DNA of 64,000 nt from a virus, in the IMG/VR virus record IMGVR_UViG_3300009078_000003, positions 1-64,000 of that record; one strand, written 5' to 3'. Shown piece by piece: positions 33,695 through 41,864 of this stretch. A model generated the notes under the pieces. That model was not told where the DNA came from. It saw nothing but the letters and a program-made list of their open reading frames with translations, and ran no database searches. The position numbers were made by a program, and so were the translations under genes. Position 1 is the stretch's first letter. Every line of letters begins with the position of its first letter.

Positions 33695-34597
33695 TTACTT
33701 CTTTTCAGGTCCTCCCCTTCTCCACTTGATAGCCCCGGTTTCCCTCATTTTCAACCCAGCAACCTCAGCAAACTTATCCTCATAAATAAATGTGGAGATC
33801 TCCCCTCCCAGCTTAACCCCAGGTAAGGCCCCCCGCTTATGCCCTTTCCCCAATTTACCAGCATAACCAACCCCACCAATTCCACTAGTCTTTGCAAGGT
33901 TTCTACTAAGTCTTTTAAAATCCTCTAGAAGGGAAGCCCTAATAGCCTTAGTCAACTCCGGAAGGTGGTCCTTCGTAAACTGAAAAAATGTAGGGGTAAA
34001 CAATGGCCTAGGGGGCTGCCCCCCAGAATACTGAGTTGCCCTGGTTCCAAATTCATTCCAGAAAGCATAGGTAGAAGGACGAACTTTTGTCCGCTTCAGC
34101 TTGATCTTCTCTCCGGTCTCCCGGTACTTCCTTATACTAAAACCCCCAGCTTCCCCCCTCATTATAGAATAGTTAATTCTAGTTACTGGAGTATTATATA
34201 AAATCCCAACGCTTCTTCCAGCCTCCATCCTCCGCTTCTGAACACCAATACTATTAAAAATAGTCCCAGAGAGATCCCATTGACCCTTATCCGGGGCATA
34301 CTCTCTCTTAAGTGTATCGTACACTGGAGACAAAGCCGGCCACTGAACCGGCAGCCGTGCCCCCCCAGTAGCAATATTCTCCTTGATCATCCCAACAACC
34401 AGCTCACAACAGGAAGCCGTAAATCTCTCCCCCCCAACTAAGTTATCACACGTAGCATCCGAGAAAGAAGCAAAGTGGTATTTAGAAAGGTTAAGGGCCT
34501 GTTCAACCTGGGTAATCTTCCCTACAAATTGGCCAATGGCTTCCCTACCCAAGGTAAATAACCGACCAGAAGAGCTTTTACCTACCAAACTCTGCAT
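33695..34597 (-). CDS. HK97-gp10/virion-morphogenesis-like neck protein
   Basis: 300 residues. WPALSPVYDTLKREYAPDKG followed by WDLSGTIFNSIGV, then YAFWNEFGTRATQYSGGQPPRPLFTPTFF is the pattern of the HK97 gp10-like/P2 gpS-like tail-completion family (W-x-E-F-G-T-x-x-x-x-x-x-R-P-F). The N-terminal 70 residues, with a zinc-like CC pair, are extra. It sits in the head-tail connector block and overlaps the next gene by 1 nt. Confidence 0.68.
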   Translation of the reverse strand: MQSLVGKSSSGRLFTLGREAIGQFVGKITQVEQALNLSKYHFASFSDATCDNLVGGERFTASCCELVVGMIKENIATGGARLPVQWPALSPVYDTLKREYAPDKGQWDLSGTIFNSIGVQKRRMEAGRSVGILYNTPVTRINYSIMRGEAGGFSIRKYRETGEKIKLKRTKVRPSTYAFWNEFGTRATQYSGGQPPRPLFTPTFFQFTKDHLPELTKAIRASLLEDFKRLSRNLAKTSGIGGVGYAGKLGKGHKRGALPGVKLGGEISTFIYEDKFAEVAGLKMRETGAIKWRRGGPEKK

Positions 34598-34785
34598 TAA
34601 ATTCGATACTCCTCTGGAATGGTAAGCCTACTCCCAGTTCTCGTAATAGTGATGAGGGGGTTCTCCACCTTAACAGTATAGTTAGACCCCCCAACAATAA
34701 TCACATGAACACCATCAGGAAGCCTGCTATCAACCACATGCTTCACAATAGCTTGTTTCTCTTTCTTACTGACTAACCTGCCCAT
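34597..34785 (-). CDS. Small neck-region protein
   Basis: 62 residues starting MGRLVSKKEKQAIV. I chose this ATG because GGAGG lies 10 nt upstream and the ATG overlaps the preceding stop (TGATG). The second half is beta (VHVIIVGGSNYTVKV). Not recognised. Confidence 0.55.
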   Translation of the reverse strand: MGRLVSKKEKQAIVKHVVDSRLPDGVHVIIVGGSNYTVKVENPLITITRTGSRLTIPEEYRI

Positions 34786-35408
34786 CAACGGGTATCCTCC
34801 GATATTCCACAAGCATAAACAGCATCAAATTTCCTCTTCTCCACGAAGTCCACCTTATAGTACTCAGTACCAGAAATCCATATCCTATCCAGGGGTTTAA
34901 CACCATAATATGCCGGGATGTACACCTGACTGTCTAGTATATCAAATTCCAAAAGGTCCTTTGGCTCCAGAAGCTTAAGGTTAGTCCCAAAGAAACGCTC
35001 AGTAAGCAGGACTGGAATATTTGTATAAATATCCGTCCAGGTTATCTCCCTCTGATAGGAACCGGACCAACCAGTCTTGGCTGGCCGCTTTACTGTAATG
35101 ACCTCATTGCATTTATACATAACAGCATTGTAGGATATTATTTCATTTTCAAACATCTCCCCAGTGAGATTCATTATCAGAAACTTTCGACCATCAGCAC
35201 TGAAAGTCAACACATCCCCGCTCGCAGCTCCCGTATTATAGGCAAAGGTAGATTCTATGAAAAACTCCCGGATGAAGGGCTTAGTAACCTGCCTGTTTAT
35301 ATCAAAATCAATATACTCAGAAATCGAAACCCCCGTAGCCGGATGAAAGATGCTCACAAGAATACCCACTTCCGGGAGGATCTCAGCTATGTCTGGCCCA
35401 ATAGTCAC
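34785..35408 (-). CDS. Head-tail connector region protein
   Basis: 207 residues, beta-rich, one of three adjacent neck genes between capsid and tail. It contains a putative tube-lining beta stretch (EYIDFDINRQVTKPFIREFF). No diagnostic motif; the function is inferred from gene order only. Adjacent genes overlap by 1 nt on both sides. Confidence 0.55.
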   Translation of the reverse strand: MTIGPDIAEILPEVGILVSIFHPATGVSISEYIDFDINRQVTKPFIREFFIESTFAYNTGAASGDVLTFSADGRKFLIMNLTGEMFENEIISYNAVMYKCNEVITVKRPAKTGWSGSYQREITWTDIYTNIPVLLTERFFGTNLKLLEPKDLLEFDILDSQVYIPAYYGVKPLDRIWISGTEYYKVDFVEKRKFDAVYACGISEDTR

Positions 35409-35854
35409 TATGCTACCTCAGTCTCCTCTTCATTATCTATCCCCATAAAGTCATAAGAGAACGTATTGGAAATATAATCCGGGAACCCCCACCCACCATC
35501 AGGCACCGGGAATAGAGCTGGGTTGTCCTTTGCAGCTTCCAGGAATTGCTTGTCCATCAATTCCAGCAATTTGAAATAGTGCTCAAACCTATGCTGAAGA
35601 TTTATCTGCTTATACTTAAACTTCTTGGCAGACTCGATCAGGAAGATCTGCATCAGGTGGCGTTTGCCCCTCTCCAGAAACCAATAAACTTTAAATGCGT
35701 CTGTAATAGGGTAAGTCCACTCTCCCAAGAACTCAGCTATTGTCTTATCACTAGCCTGATCACACCAGCCAACCCCGATACTACCAGATAAGCCACCCAT
35801 CTCCAGAGAGACTTTGGTAGTAAAATCTGCAAGATCATTTATAGAAACAGTCAT
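35408..35854 (-). CDS. Head completion/connector-like protein
   Basis: 148 residues, mainly helical (DAFKVYWFLERGKRHLMQIF, KYKQINLQHRFEHYFKLLEL) as in gp6-type head-tail connectors. The C-terminus is acidic. The position after the capsid genes supports the guess. Confidence 0.55.
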   Translation of the reverse strand: MTVSINDLADFTTKVSLEMGGLSGSIGVGWCDQASDKTIAEFLGEWTYPITDAFKVYWFLERGKRHLMQIFLIESAKKFKYKQINLQHRFEHYFKLLELMDKQFLEAAKDNPALFPVPDGGWGFPDYISNTFSYDFMGIDNEEETEVA

Positions 35855-35866
35855 GAGACAACCCCT

Positions 35867-36262
35867 TTATATGGTGTTCAGCTTGTTCCTTAATTTACCT
35901 TTCTTGGTCTTCTTCTTCTTTTGGGTAACTGGGGTATTGCTTTCTGGGGGGTTTCTCCACTTCGGCTTAGACTCCTCTACACCCTTTGCTTCTTCCACAA
36001 CTTCAGAAGGGGCCTCTGCCATCCTCTCTGGCTCCACTGGAACCTCCGGGGTGACCCTGATCTCTTCTACTATTTTCTGCACCACCCTACCTAGCTTCGT
36101 GTCTTCCTCAACAATCTCAAAAAGGCCACTGCCCTTTGCCAGCTCATCCAGGATAAACTGCGGGATAGGGTCCCCAACCACAGCGTTCATGGCAATTATT
36201 CCCCGGTTAAACCGATCCTTAACCGAACTGTTCTTTATCGTTCGTAAAGCCTTTACCTTCAT
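35867..36262 (-). CDS. Unknown protein with acidic and lysine-rich tail
   Basis: 131 residues from the ATG with GGAGGG upstream. The N-terminal half (MKVKALRTIKNSSVKDRFN, GDPIPQFILDELAKGS) is a small folded domain seen in phage capsid-side proteins. The rest is acidic Pro/Glu/Val and then a KKKKTKKGK stretch. Possibly a head-completion or DNA-binding protein. A terminator lies upstream of its start. Confidence 0.5.
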   Translation of the reverse strand: MKVKALRTIKNSSVKDRFNRGIIAMNAVVGDPIPQFILDELAKGSGLFEIVEEDTKLGRVVQKIVEEIRVTPEVPVEPERMAEAPSEVVEEAKGVEESKPKWRNPPESNTPVTQKKKKTKKGKLRNKLNTI

Positions 36263-36295
36263 TTTCCCTCCAGAAATTGAATTGAACTCCTCAAG

Positions 36296-36323
36296 CAAAA
36301 AGAGCCTGTATTAAACAGGCTCT
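36296..36323 (-). terminator. Rho-independent terminator after the capsid gene
   Basis: On the minus strand an 8-bp perfect stem AGAGCCTG/CAGGCTCT with a 7-nt loop is followed by TTTTT. It lies 32 nt after the capsid stop and probably sets the high capsid-to-downstream ratio, with read-through needed for neck and tail genes. Confidence 0.85.
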
Positions 36324-36354
36324 TATGTATTCCACTTTACCACCACAGTGTCTA

Positions 36355-37581
36355 CTAATACACTGTCAGTTTGTAAGAAGTATCCGGGTGATACAACACC
36401 GGGATTCCTTTATCCTGTAGACGCAAATAGATGCCCTCCGGATCCCACTGATCCTTGGTATCAGCATACATGCCCCAATGCCTGCCAAGTCCAAAAGGAG
36501 CTTCCATAAACTCAGCGATCTTCTCCCCTTGAGCAGTATCAGCAAACATGAAGAAGACGTTATCCGGAATAAACTTCTTCCGCATAACTACCTTATCCTC
36601 ATTTGCCTTAAAGGACATCGTAGGAGCCACAGATACTGTAACTGTCCCGGCAACCACATCCACAGAAGCTATGGTTTCATCTTCCCAGGTATTAACTTCT
36701 GACATGTCAATAAAGCGGAGGGTCCCCCCAGCCTCAAAGTCAGAAGCGTCATCCACAGGAATAGCTACAGTGGCACCACCAGTAACATTTCCAGTCAGCC
36801 ACCCCGTGACCTCAAACATCTCATCATATACCACAAGCGGCCCAACCCCCAATAGGGTTCCAATAACCATAGAGGGGTTCTTAAACAGGTCCCCGTCCCC
36901 AAAGGCGCTGCTCTTCAGAAGGTCCTGAATAGATGCCTTCATAAGAAGAACCTTCAGCAGCTCACTATTTAAAACAGCATAGTTTGGCTGCGACAAGGAG
37001 TCTTCTGAGATAACCTTCTTCCCATCAAAGACATCCTCTACAGGCTGGGAATCGGCATGGGTGACATTCCAACGATCATTGCCTGTAAGGGTAACTTGGT
37101 GGGTAGTGGGGACACCATAACTGATACTGAACCTGGTCCCACCCTTCTGAAGATAAGAGAGGGTCCCATTTATCAGCATATTAGCGGTCATCCATTCCCG
37201 CCGGCGGTCACAACGGTTACGGAGCTTCATAGCCCCACGGGCCAGCTTTCTTTCAGCTGTCTGATATGTAGCCCAGGTTCCGGGCTCCCGCAGGTTGTTG
37301 AGAAACTCCTCGTCAAAGTACATTTTTTCTTTCCAATAAGCAGCCTTCGCAGACGCTTCCCCAACCCCGTCTATCCCAATCGCTGGGGCAATAGAGCCCG
37401 GAGCAACAAACGGGGTCATCCCGGATGTGCCATACTCTATCTCCCATTTAATGGAATCAGAGTCATACGGTTGGGTAGGAAACAAGTTCGAGAAGAACAT
37501 AGAAGGCGCTCTGTCAAACTTGCTGATCAATTTATTAAGCGTTACCAGCTCTAATGCTGGTATGCCAGCTGATCCTTTCAT
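36355..37581 (-). CDS. Major capsid protein (lambda gpE-like)
   Basis: 408 residues. Its features match the E-type capsid family: an N-terminal ALELVTLNKLISKFDRAPSM helix, EWMTANMLINGTL, then the C-terminal DKGIPVLYHPDTSYKL strand. It lies between the decoration protein and neck genes and is followed by a strong terminator. The start has AGGAGGTG upstream. The length is above lambda E (341), so it may carry an extra domain (SGMTPFVAPGSIAPAIGIDG or the 260-325 strand-rich insert). Confidence 0.85.
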   Translation of the reverse strand: MKGSAGIPALELVTLNKLISKFDRAPSMFFSNLFPTQPYDSDSIKWEIEYGTSGMTPFVAPGSIAPAIGIDGVGEASAKAAYWKEKMYFDEEFLNNLREPGTWATYQTAERKLARGAMKLRNRCDRRREWMTANMLINGTLSYLQKGGTRFSISYGVPTTHQVTLTGNDRWNVTHADSQPVEDVFDGKKVISEDSLSQPNYAVLNSELLKVLLMKASIQDLLKSSAFGDGDLFKNPSMVIGTLLGVGPLVVYDEMFEVTGWLTGNVTGGATVAIPVDDASDFEAGGTLRFIDMSEVNTWEDETIASVDVVAGTVTVSVAPTMSFKANEDKVVMRKKFIPDNVFFMFADTAQGEKIAEFMEAPFGLGRHWGMYADTKDQWDPEGIYLRLQDKGIPVLYHPDTSYKLTVY

Positions 37582-37596
37582 TATACAAGCACCTCC

Positions 37597-38295
37597 TTAT
37601 TTAAGAATTGTGAACTGCCCATCATCTACAGTCCCGAGGGCTGTAGCTGCAGCAGCGTCAAAATAGACCAGGGAGTTGGTGTACAGAATGGCGTTAGACA
37701 CTAGAACCGGGGTGATAGCTCCCTTGGCATTCGACCCCTTACCAGTATCAACGTCTTTGTCCAGAATGTATTTAGCGGTAGACAACTTTCCAGAAGCCCC
37801 CGCCGCTACATAGCAGCCCACACCATTTGCCACAGTCCACTTTCCAGTAGAGGTGGTCAGTGTCGTGAAAGTGATCACTGCATAATGTGGATAAGTTGTT
37901 CGATCAATGGTTACAATGGCTCCACCATCATGGTAGGCAGGTCCGTCACTCTGTGCAATTATGAGATCATCCCCAACAGTAAACTTGTAGGAATCATCCA
38001 TCAGCACATTAATGGTGGTGGCACCATCCCCAACATTGGCAACTGCAAAAGCCCTGCCAACATCCAGCTGATCAAAAGCAGTCATGGCATAAGGTACTAA
38101 CTTCCCCTTGTTGCCTGCTGCTGAGACATTCTCAGCCAGGATGGTCCCTGCCCTCAAGACCCCGTAACCGGCCTGAATAGTTTTATCTAGTAAGAGTGCA
38201 ATCTCACGAATTGAGTAGTACAGCCTTTTGTATCCAGGCTGTTCTGGTCCCCAATTCTGTTGAGGGATGCTCCCCCCTAAAGCTCCACTTGACAT
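37597..38295 (-). CDS. Head decoration protein-like
   Basis: 232 residues, small residue-rich and beta (AGYGVLRAGTILAENVSA, KLVPYAMTAFDQL). It contains the V-x-x-G-T-x-L/I start and an N-terminal arm as in gpD-type decoration proteins, but is about twice as long. It is next to the major capsid gene in the standard D-E order. The start has AAGGAGG. Confidence 0.75.
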   Translation of the reverse strand: MSSGALGGSIPQQNWGPEQPGYKRLYYSIREIALLLDKTIQAGYGVLRAGTILAENVSAAGNKGKLVPYAMTAFDQLDVGRAFAVANVGDGATTINVLMDDSYKFTVGDDLIIAQSDGPAYHDGGAIVTIDRTTYPHYAVITFTTLTTSTGKWTVANGVGCYVAAGASGKLSTAKYILDKDVDTGKGSNAKGAITPVLVSNAILYTNSLVYFDAAAATALGTVDDGQFTILK

Positions 38296-38321
38296 AAGTA
38301 AACCTCCTTATAGATGCCTAA

Positions 38322-38885
38322 TTAGTGAGTTGTGTCCGGATGGCTCTGGCCTACATAGCCCAACATCCTGTCAACCATAGCATCACTGTCTAATTTCTCG
38401 TGGGAACTTCCCCCTTCTACACTCCTTCCCAAGAGAGAGAAACCTTGCACGTCCTCCTGGGAAACGTGAGACCCCCAATCCTTTATCTCAGCCTTAACAG
38501 CCTCAGTAAAGGCTTCAACATTGAAGCCCCCGTCTTCCCCCATGAAAGATGCCCGCTGAACATGCTTTTGAACCTTTGCATGTAACCATTCTGGCAAACC
38601 ACTGTTGGCCAACTCAGATTTCCAGATACTGGCAGCTTTAAAATTCATAGCTTCCTCTTCTCTGAGGACATCCTTCTTCTCCAAAGCCAGGACTCTGGCC
38701 TCGGTTGTCTGCAAAGTCACAGTGAGGGTTTCTTTTTCGGCTGCCAAAGAAGAAATTTCACCATCTTTCCCAGCGAGCTTGCTTGTAAAGGCGTCTTCCA
38801 GCTCCTTAGCTGCCGCCTCTTTGGCCTCAGCCATCAGAGCCTCATACTCCTCTGGGGACTCTTCTTTAAGCTTTTCAAGATCCAT
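38322..38885 (-). CDS. Nested scaffold protein (internal start)
   Basis: An internal in-frame ATG (residue 309 of the fusion, MDLEKLKEESPEEYEAL) has a perfect GGAGGT 7 nt upstream. Starting here gives 187 residues of acidic coiled-coil, just the scaffold part. This is the same arrangement as lambda Nu3 nested inside gpC. Confidence 0.6.
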   Translation of the reverse strand: MDLEKLKEESPEEYEALMAEAKEAAAKELEDAFTSKLAGKDGEISSLAAEKETLTVTLQTTEARVLALEKKDVLREEEAMNFKAASIWKSELANSGLPEWLHAKVQKHVQRASFMGEDGGFNVEAFTEAVKAEIKDWGSHVSQEDVQGFSLLGRSVEGGSSHEKLDSDAMVDRMLGYVGQSHPDTTH

Positions 38886-39809
38886 ACCGAATACCTCCAT
38901 TTTGTCATTTGTTAATTCTTGTTCCTCAACCGTCCTGATACTTTCTACTTCCATATCCAAGTGCTGGCCATTGTCTGAGAAGACCTGCGCTATGGTCTTA
39001 TCATCATAACCGAAAACACATATTGAACATTCCATATATTCTGTCTTCCTCCAGACAGTCCCTGGTCCCTTAAGAGTCAGGCCATTAACTTTTACAGACT
39101 GACCCTCAGCGATCTTTTCTATAACCAGGGGCTTACCATAAATGGACGCCTGGTAAGGAAAACCTTTAAAAGCATTTTCAACAAATTTAACGGCCTCTTC
39201 ATTTTCCAGAAGGGTAGCATTTTTGTTTGTAAATACCAGACCTTTCCCAGCCTCTACAGCAGGCTTCTTGGAAAAGCCAATCTCCCGGTTGGTGTCATGG
39301 TCCCTCAGAATAGGATACTTCGGCTTGTTAAAAAGGAAACCAGCCAGGTCTATGGCCAGATTACCCCAGTACCAATGGTTCTTTATAATACCCCCGGAGT
39401 AACCTATCATAGAAAAGTTATAGCTGGCACCCTCTCCCTCTTCCTTCTTAAACAGACACTCATGAATCTCAGGGTCCATAATGTGTAGAGCATTAATCCC
39501 TACATTAAGGGTCTCCATATCTATCTGCTGTTTCTTTTTGTCTTCGCCCATCCCAATATCCTTTGCATGTTTATTTATGTGTGAGCTGACCTTTGTAGAA
39601 GCCTTCTTTCCTGACCGGGCTCCGCCAGCCGCCGACCTAGCTGCAGCAAGTCCTCCCCTGTGCAGGTACATCACCCCACCAGAAATCCAGTGGTGCGGGT
39701 ATTTTCTGTTTTTGCTATCTGCAAACGCACTGTCAGGTAACTTTGTTTTGTCCACAGATCCCCATGAGGGTTCTTTCTTTGCCACCTTTGAAGTGTGTGC
39801 GTATGCCAT
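38322..39809 (-). CDS. Prohead protease-scaffold protein
   Basis: 495 residues. The N-terminal 75 residues (KLPDSAFADSKNRKYPHHW then LAAARSAAGGARSG) are a module common before head-protease domains. Residues about 95-300 look like a mixed alpha/beta protease domain. The rest (about 310-495) is acidic and coiled-coil (EEYEALMAEAKEAAAKELED, LEKKDVLREEE), as scaffolds are. Order portal-protease-decoration-capsid is canonical. Catalytic residues were not verified. Confidence 0.65.
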   Translation of the reverse strand: MAYAHTSKVAKKEPSWGSVDKTKLPDSAFADSKNRKYPHHWISGGVMYLHRGGLAAARSAAGGARSGKKASTKVSSHINKHAKDIGMGEDKKKQQIDMETLNVGINALHIMDPEIHECLFKKEEGEGASYNFSMIGYSGGIIKNHWYWGNLAIDLAGFLFNKPKYPILRDHDTNREIGFSKKPAVEAGKGLVFTNKNATLLENEEAVKFVENAFKGFPYQASIYGKPLVIEKIAEGQSVKVNGLTLKGPGTVWRKTEYMECSICVFGYDDKTIAQVFSDNGQHLDMEVESIRTVEEQELTNDKMEVFGMDLEKLKEESPEEYEALMAEAKEAAAKELEDAFTSKLAGKDGEISSLAAEKETLTVTLQTTEARVLALEKKDVLREEEAMNFKAASIWKSELANSGLPEWLHAKVQKHVQRASFMGEDGGFNVEAFTEAVKAEIKDWGSHVSQEDVQGFSLLGRSVEGGSSHEKLDSDAMVDRMLGYVGQSHPDTTH

Positions 39810-39812
39810 AAG

Positions 39813-41447
39813 CTAATCCTCCTCATCTCCAGAAGGTTTCTCTTCCTTCTCTTCCTTCTTCTTCTTCTTTGGTTCAGCAGCAGACTCCGCCTCTCCTGTT
39901 ACTAGAGTCGGGGGGAGATTAAGCTCCTCCTCCGCTGCCTCATATCTCAATTTCCTGTAATTACTGAAACCCAACTTCTGAGCAACCGCCTTTTTAGATA
40001 TCCCCAAAGTCTCAACCACTGAACCATGCTTAACACCCAAAAGAGACTTTGTAGATCCTTCCATATTAGAGATCTCAGACTGTGGAAAACTGACCTCCAC
40101 AAGTTTGTGCGGGGATTTCCGAACCCATCTGGTAATAGGTTCCTTCTTCTTATTAAAACCTATGACCTCCTGCACCCTGAACTTGTCCGGGAAGCCTGTC
40201 GCAGCAGAGTGTAAGAAAAATATAGCTCTCCAGAAATCCAGAAGCAGAAATCTCTTAAAATAAGAAAGGTCATCCTGAAGCCTGTCAGCCTGCGGCCCTC
40301 TGGTTGCCTTTATACCTGCAAAGGTGGTCCCGGAGGACACCCCGGTAATCATATCCTCTGGCCGGTTCAGTCCTGATACAGCCATCCGCATAATATCAGT
40401 GTCCGCCCCAGATATGTTTGTAAGCTGTGGGTTAATACATTGGAGCTTCATACCCGGAGGGACTACCAAAGTACCACCTGGGGTTTTCTTGGCCATCAAC
40501 CCAGTCTCAGCCTTTTCGTCTGTGGACAGAGCCATCCAAGTTCTAAAAGCCCGCATATCCTCAAACATAGCCACCCACAAATAAGCCCCTGAAGACTTTT
40601 TGTGGTCAATTTCATATTTCTTTAAAGTTTCATAGTGGTTAAGCCATTCTATAGTAGTCCTTATGTGGGACACGTTGCGAGGGGTAAGGTACCCTTTATT
40701 CCAGGAGACTATGAAGGTGTTGAAACCCCCAAAGGCGCTATAAGGCTTCCCTGCTTTCTTGGAGTATTTTACATTTCTGCCTGTCAAACTCTGGTGGCCC
40801 TTTATCAAATCATAAAGACCGGGGTAATAAGCCAGGTAGATAGAAGGGTAAGCATGCACCTCTGTACCATGAGCTGTGCTGACATTAAACAGGTACATTA
40901 AAGGCATAGTAGGCTTTTTGGGATGGAAAACTATCCCACTGTTCCTGTCCCCTCCCCCCCGCAAAGAGGAGGGGTCAGCAAAATCCACCTCGACAAACCC
41001 ATCCTGGTGCAGAGTTACAGGCAGGAATAGTTCCCCTTCCACCTCAGACCTGGCAACGTACTTTGTAAGATTGACCATGAGGCTGTTCCGGGGGTCATCT
41101 ATTATGAGGTCAAGTACATCGTTTATTTCAACTATTTCTGAGGAGAAACCAAAACCAAAACCAGTAAGATTACCAGCGTAATCCCTTACGTAGGAGTTTA
41201 TCTGTGGATTCCGGACGAACTTAGTCCAGCATTGTTTTTGAAGAAGGTGAAAAGAAGAAAAATCAGTTGCGGAGGCTAGTAAGGGAAAGCCATCTTCATC
41301 AACACTGTCTTTCCCCACATCTATGGTCTCCCCGATGAATGGGTTTACAGCAAAGGCCAACCGCTGCAGGACCTCATCAGGGATATCTGCTACTTCCTCC
41401 TCCATACCAGTGAACAACTTGGCAATATCTATAACCTTACTTCCCAT
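39813..41447 (-). CDS. Portal protein
   Basis: 544 residues from the ATG with GGGGGTAC upstream. Acidic N-terminus, then alpha/beta portal-like segments (YVARSEVEGELFLPV, GGFNTFIVSWNKGYLTPRN, QLTNISGADTDIMRMAVSG) and a charged lysine/glutamate-rich tail (KKKKKEEKEEKPSGDEED). Such proteins form the dodecameric DNA gate at the capsid vertex. The gene lies between packaging and protease genes as expected. Confidence 0.78.
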   Translation of the reverse strand: MGSKVIDIAKLFTGMEEEVADIPDEVLQRLAFAVNPFIGETIDVGKDSVDEDGFPLLASATDFSSFHLLQKQCWTKFVRNPQINSYVRDYAGNLTGFGFGFSSEIVEINDVLDLIIDDPRNSLMVNLTKYVARSEVEGELFLPVTLHQDGFVEVDFADPSSLRGGGDRNSGIVFHPKKPTMPLMYLFNVSTAHGTEVHAYPSIYLAYYPGLYDLIKGHQSLTGRNVKYSKKAGKPYSAFGGFNTFIVSWNKGYLTPRNVSHIRTTIEWLNHYETLKKYEIDHKKSSGAYLWVAMFEDMRAFRTWMALSTDEKAETGLMAKKTPGGTLVVPPGMKLQCINPQLTNISGADTDIMRMAVSGLNRPEDMITGVSSGTTFAGIKATRGPQADRLQDDLSYFKRFLLLDFWRAIFFLHSAATGFPDKFRVQEVIGFNKKKEPITRWVRKSPHKLVEVSFPQSEISNMEGSTKSLLGVKHGSVVETLGISKKAVAQKLGFSNYRKLRYEAAEEELNLPPTLVTGEAESAAEPKKKKKEEKEEKPSGDEED

Positions 41448-41507
41448 GGGAGTACCCCCAATAATGTAGTACAACAAAGAAAAACAAACTGTCAAGCATT
41501 ATCTAAA

Positions 41508-41864
41508 TTATTTTAGCAATTCCCAGGTTCCATTAACTAAGGCTTCCACCTTTAAATTCTCGGGGAGCATCATCTCTGCCACAAGTTCCTCAAGAGTTTT
41601 CCCCTGAATAACCTCATCTGCCTTACGATTAAGCCACAACTTAAATTCCTGGTTACTAGCAAGATTCTTAAAAGCTTCTCTGATGTTGGACTGCCTATCC
41701 CGATTAGACTGGCCTGTGACAACAACACCAGATTCAGAGTGTGTTATACGGACACAATTCTGGTGCTTGTTCCTGTATTGACCACCAGCACCAGTACCGG
41801 AATAATAGTCTATTCTCAAATCTTTCTTAGTAACTGAAAACAGTAATTCTCTTTTGATGCTCAT
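41508..41864 (-). CDS. GGQ peptide-release-factor-like protein
   Basis: 118 residues, starting at the ATG that overlaps the TnpB-gene stop (ATGA). It has the RF-1 catalytic motif GTGAGGQ (G27-G28-Q29) and RNKHQNCVRITH with the conserved R/N-x-x-x-x-VR pattern. Codon-recognition domains are absent, as in ArfB/YaeJ-like rescue factors. The C-terminal helix is basic but shorter than the ArfB tail. It could release stalled ribosomes or hydrolyse peptidyl-tRNA. It has no ordinary ribosome site, and a 6-bp hairpin covers the region before the ATG. Confidence 0.75.
   Translation of the reverse strand: MSIKRELLFSVTKKDLRIDYYSGTGAGGQYRNKHQNCVRITHSESGVVVTGQSNRDRQSNIREAFKNLASNQEFKLWLNRKADEVIQGKTLEELVAEMMLPENLKVEALVNGTWELLK

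Noticed and set aside
41458-41495. TTGACA on the minus strand as a portal-gene promoter
   Set aside because: The -10 at 17-18 nt (TACTAC) matches poorly; too weak to list.
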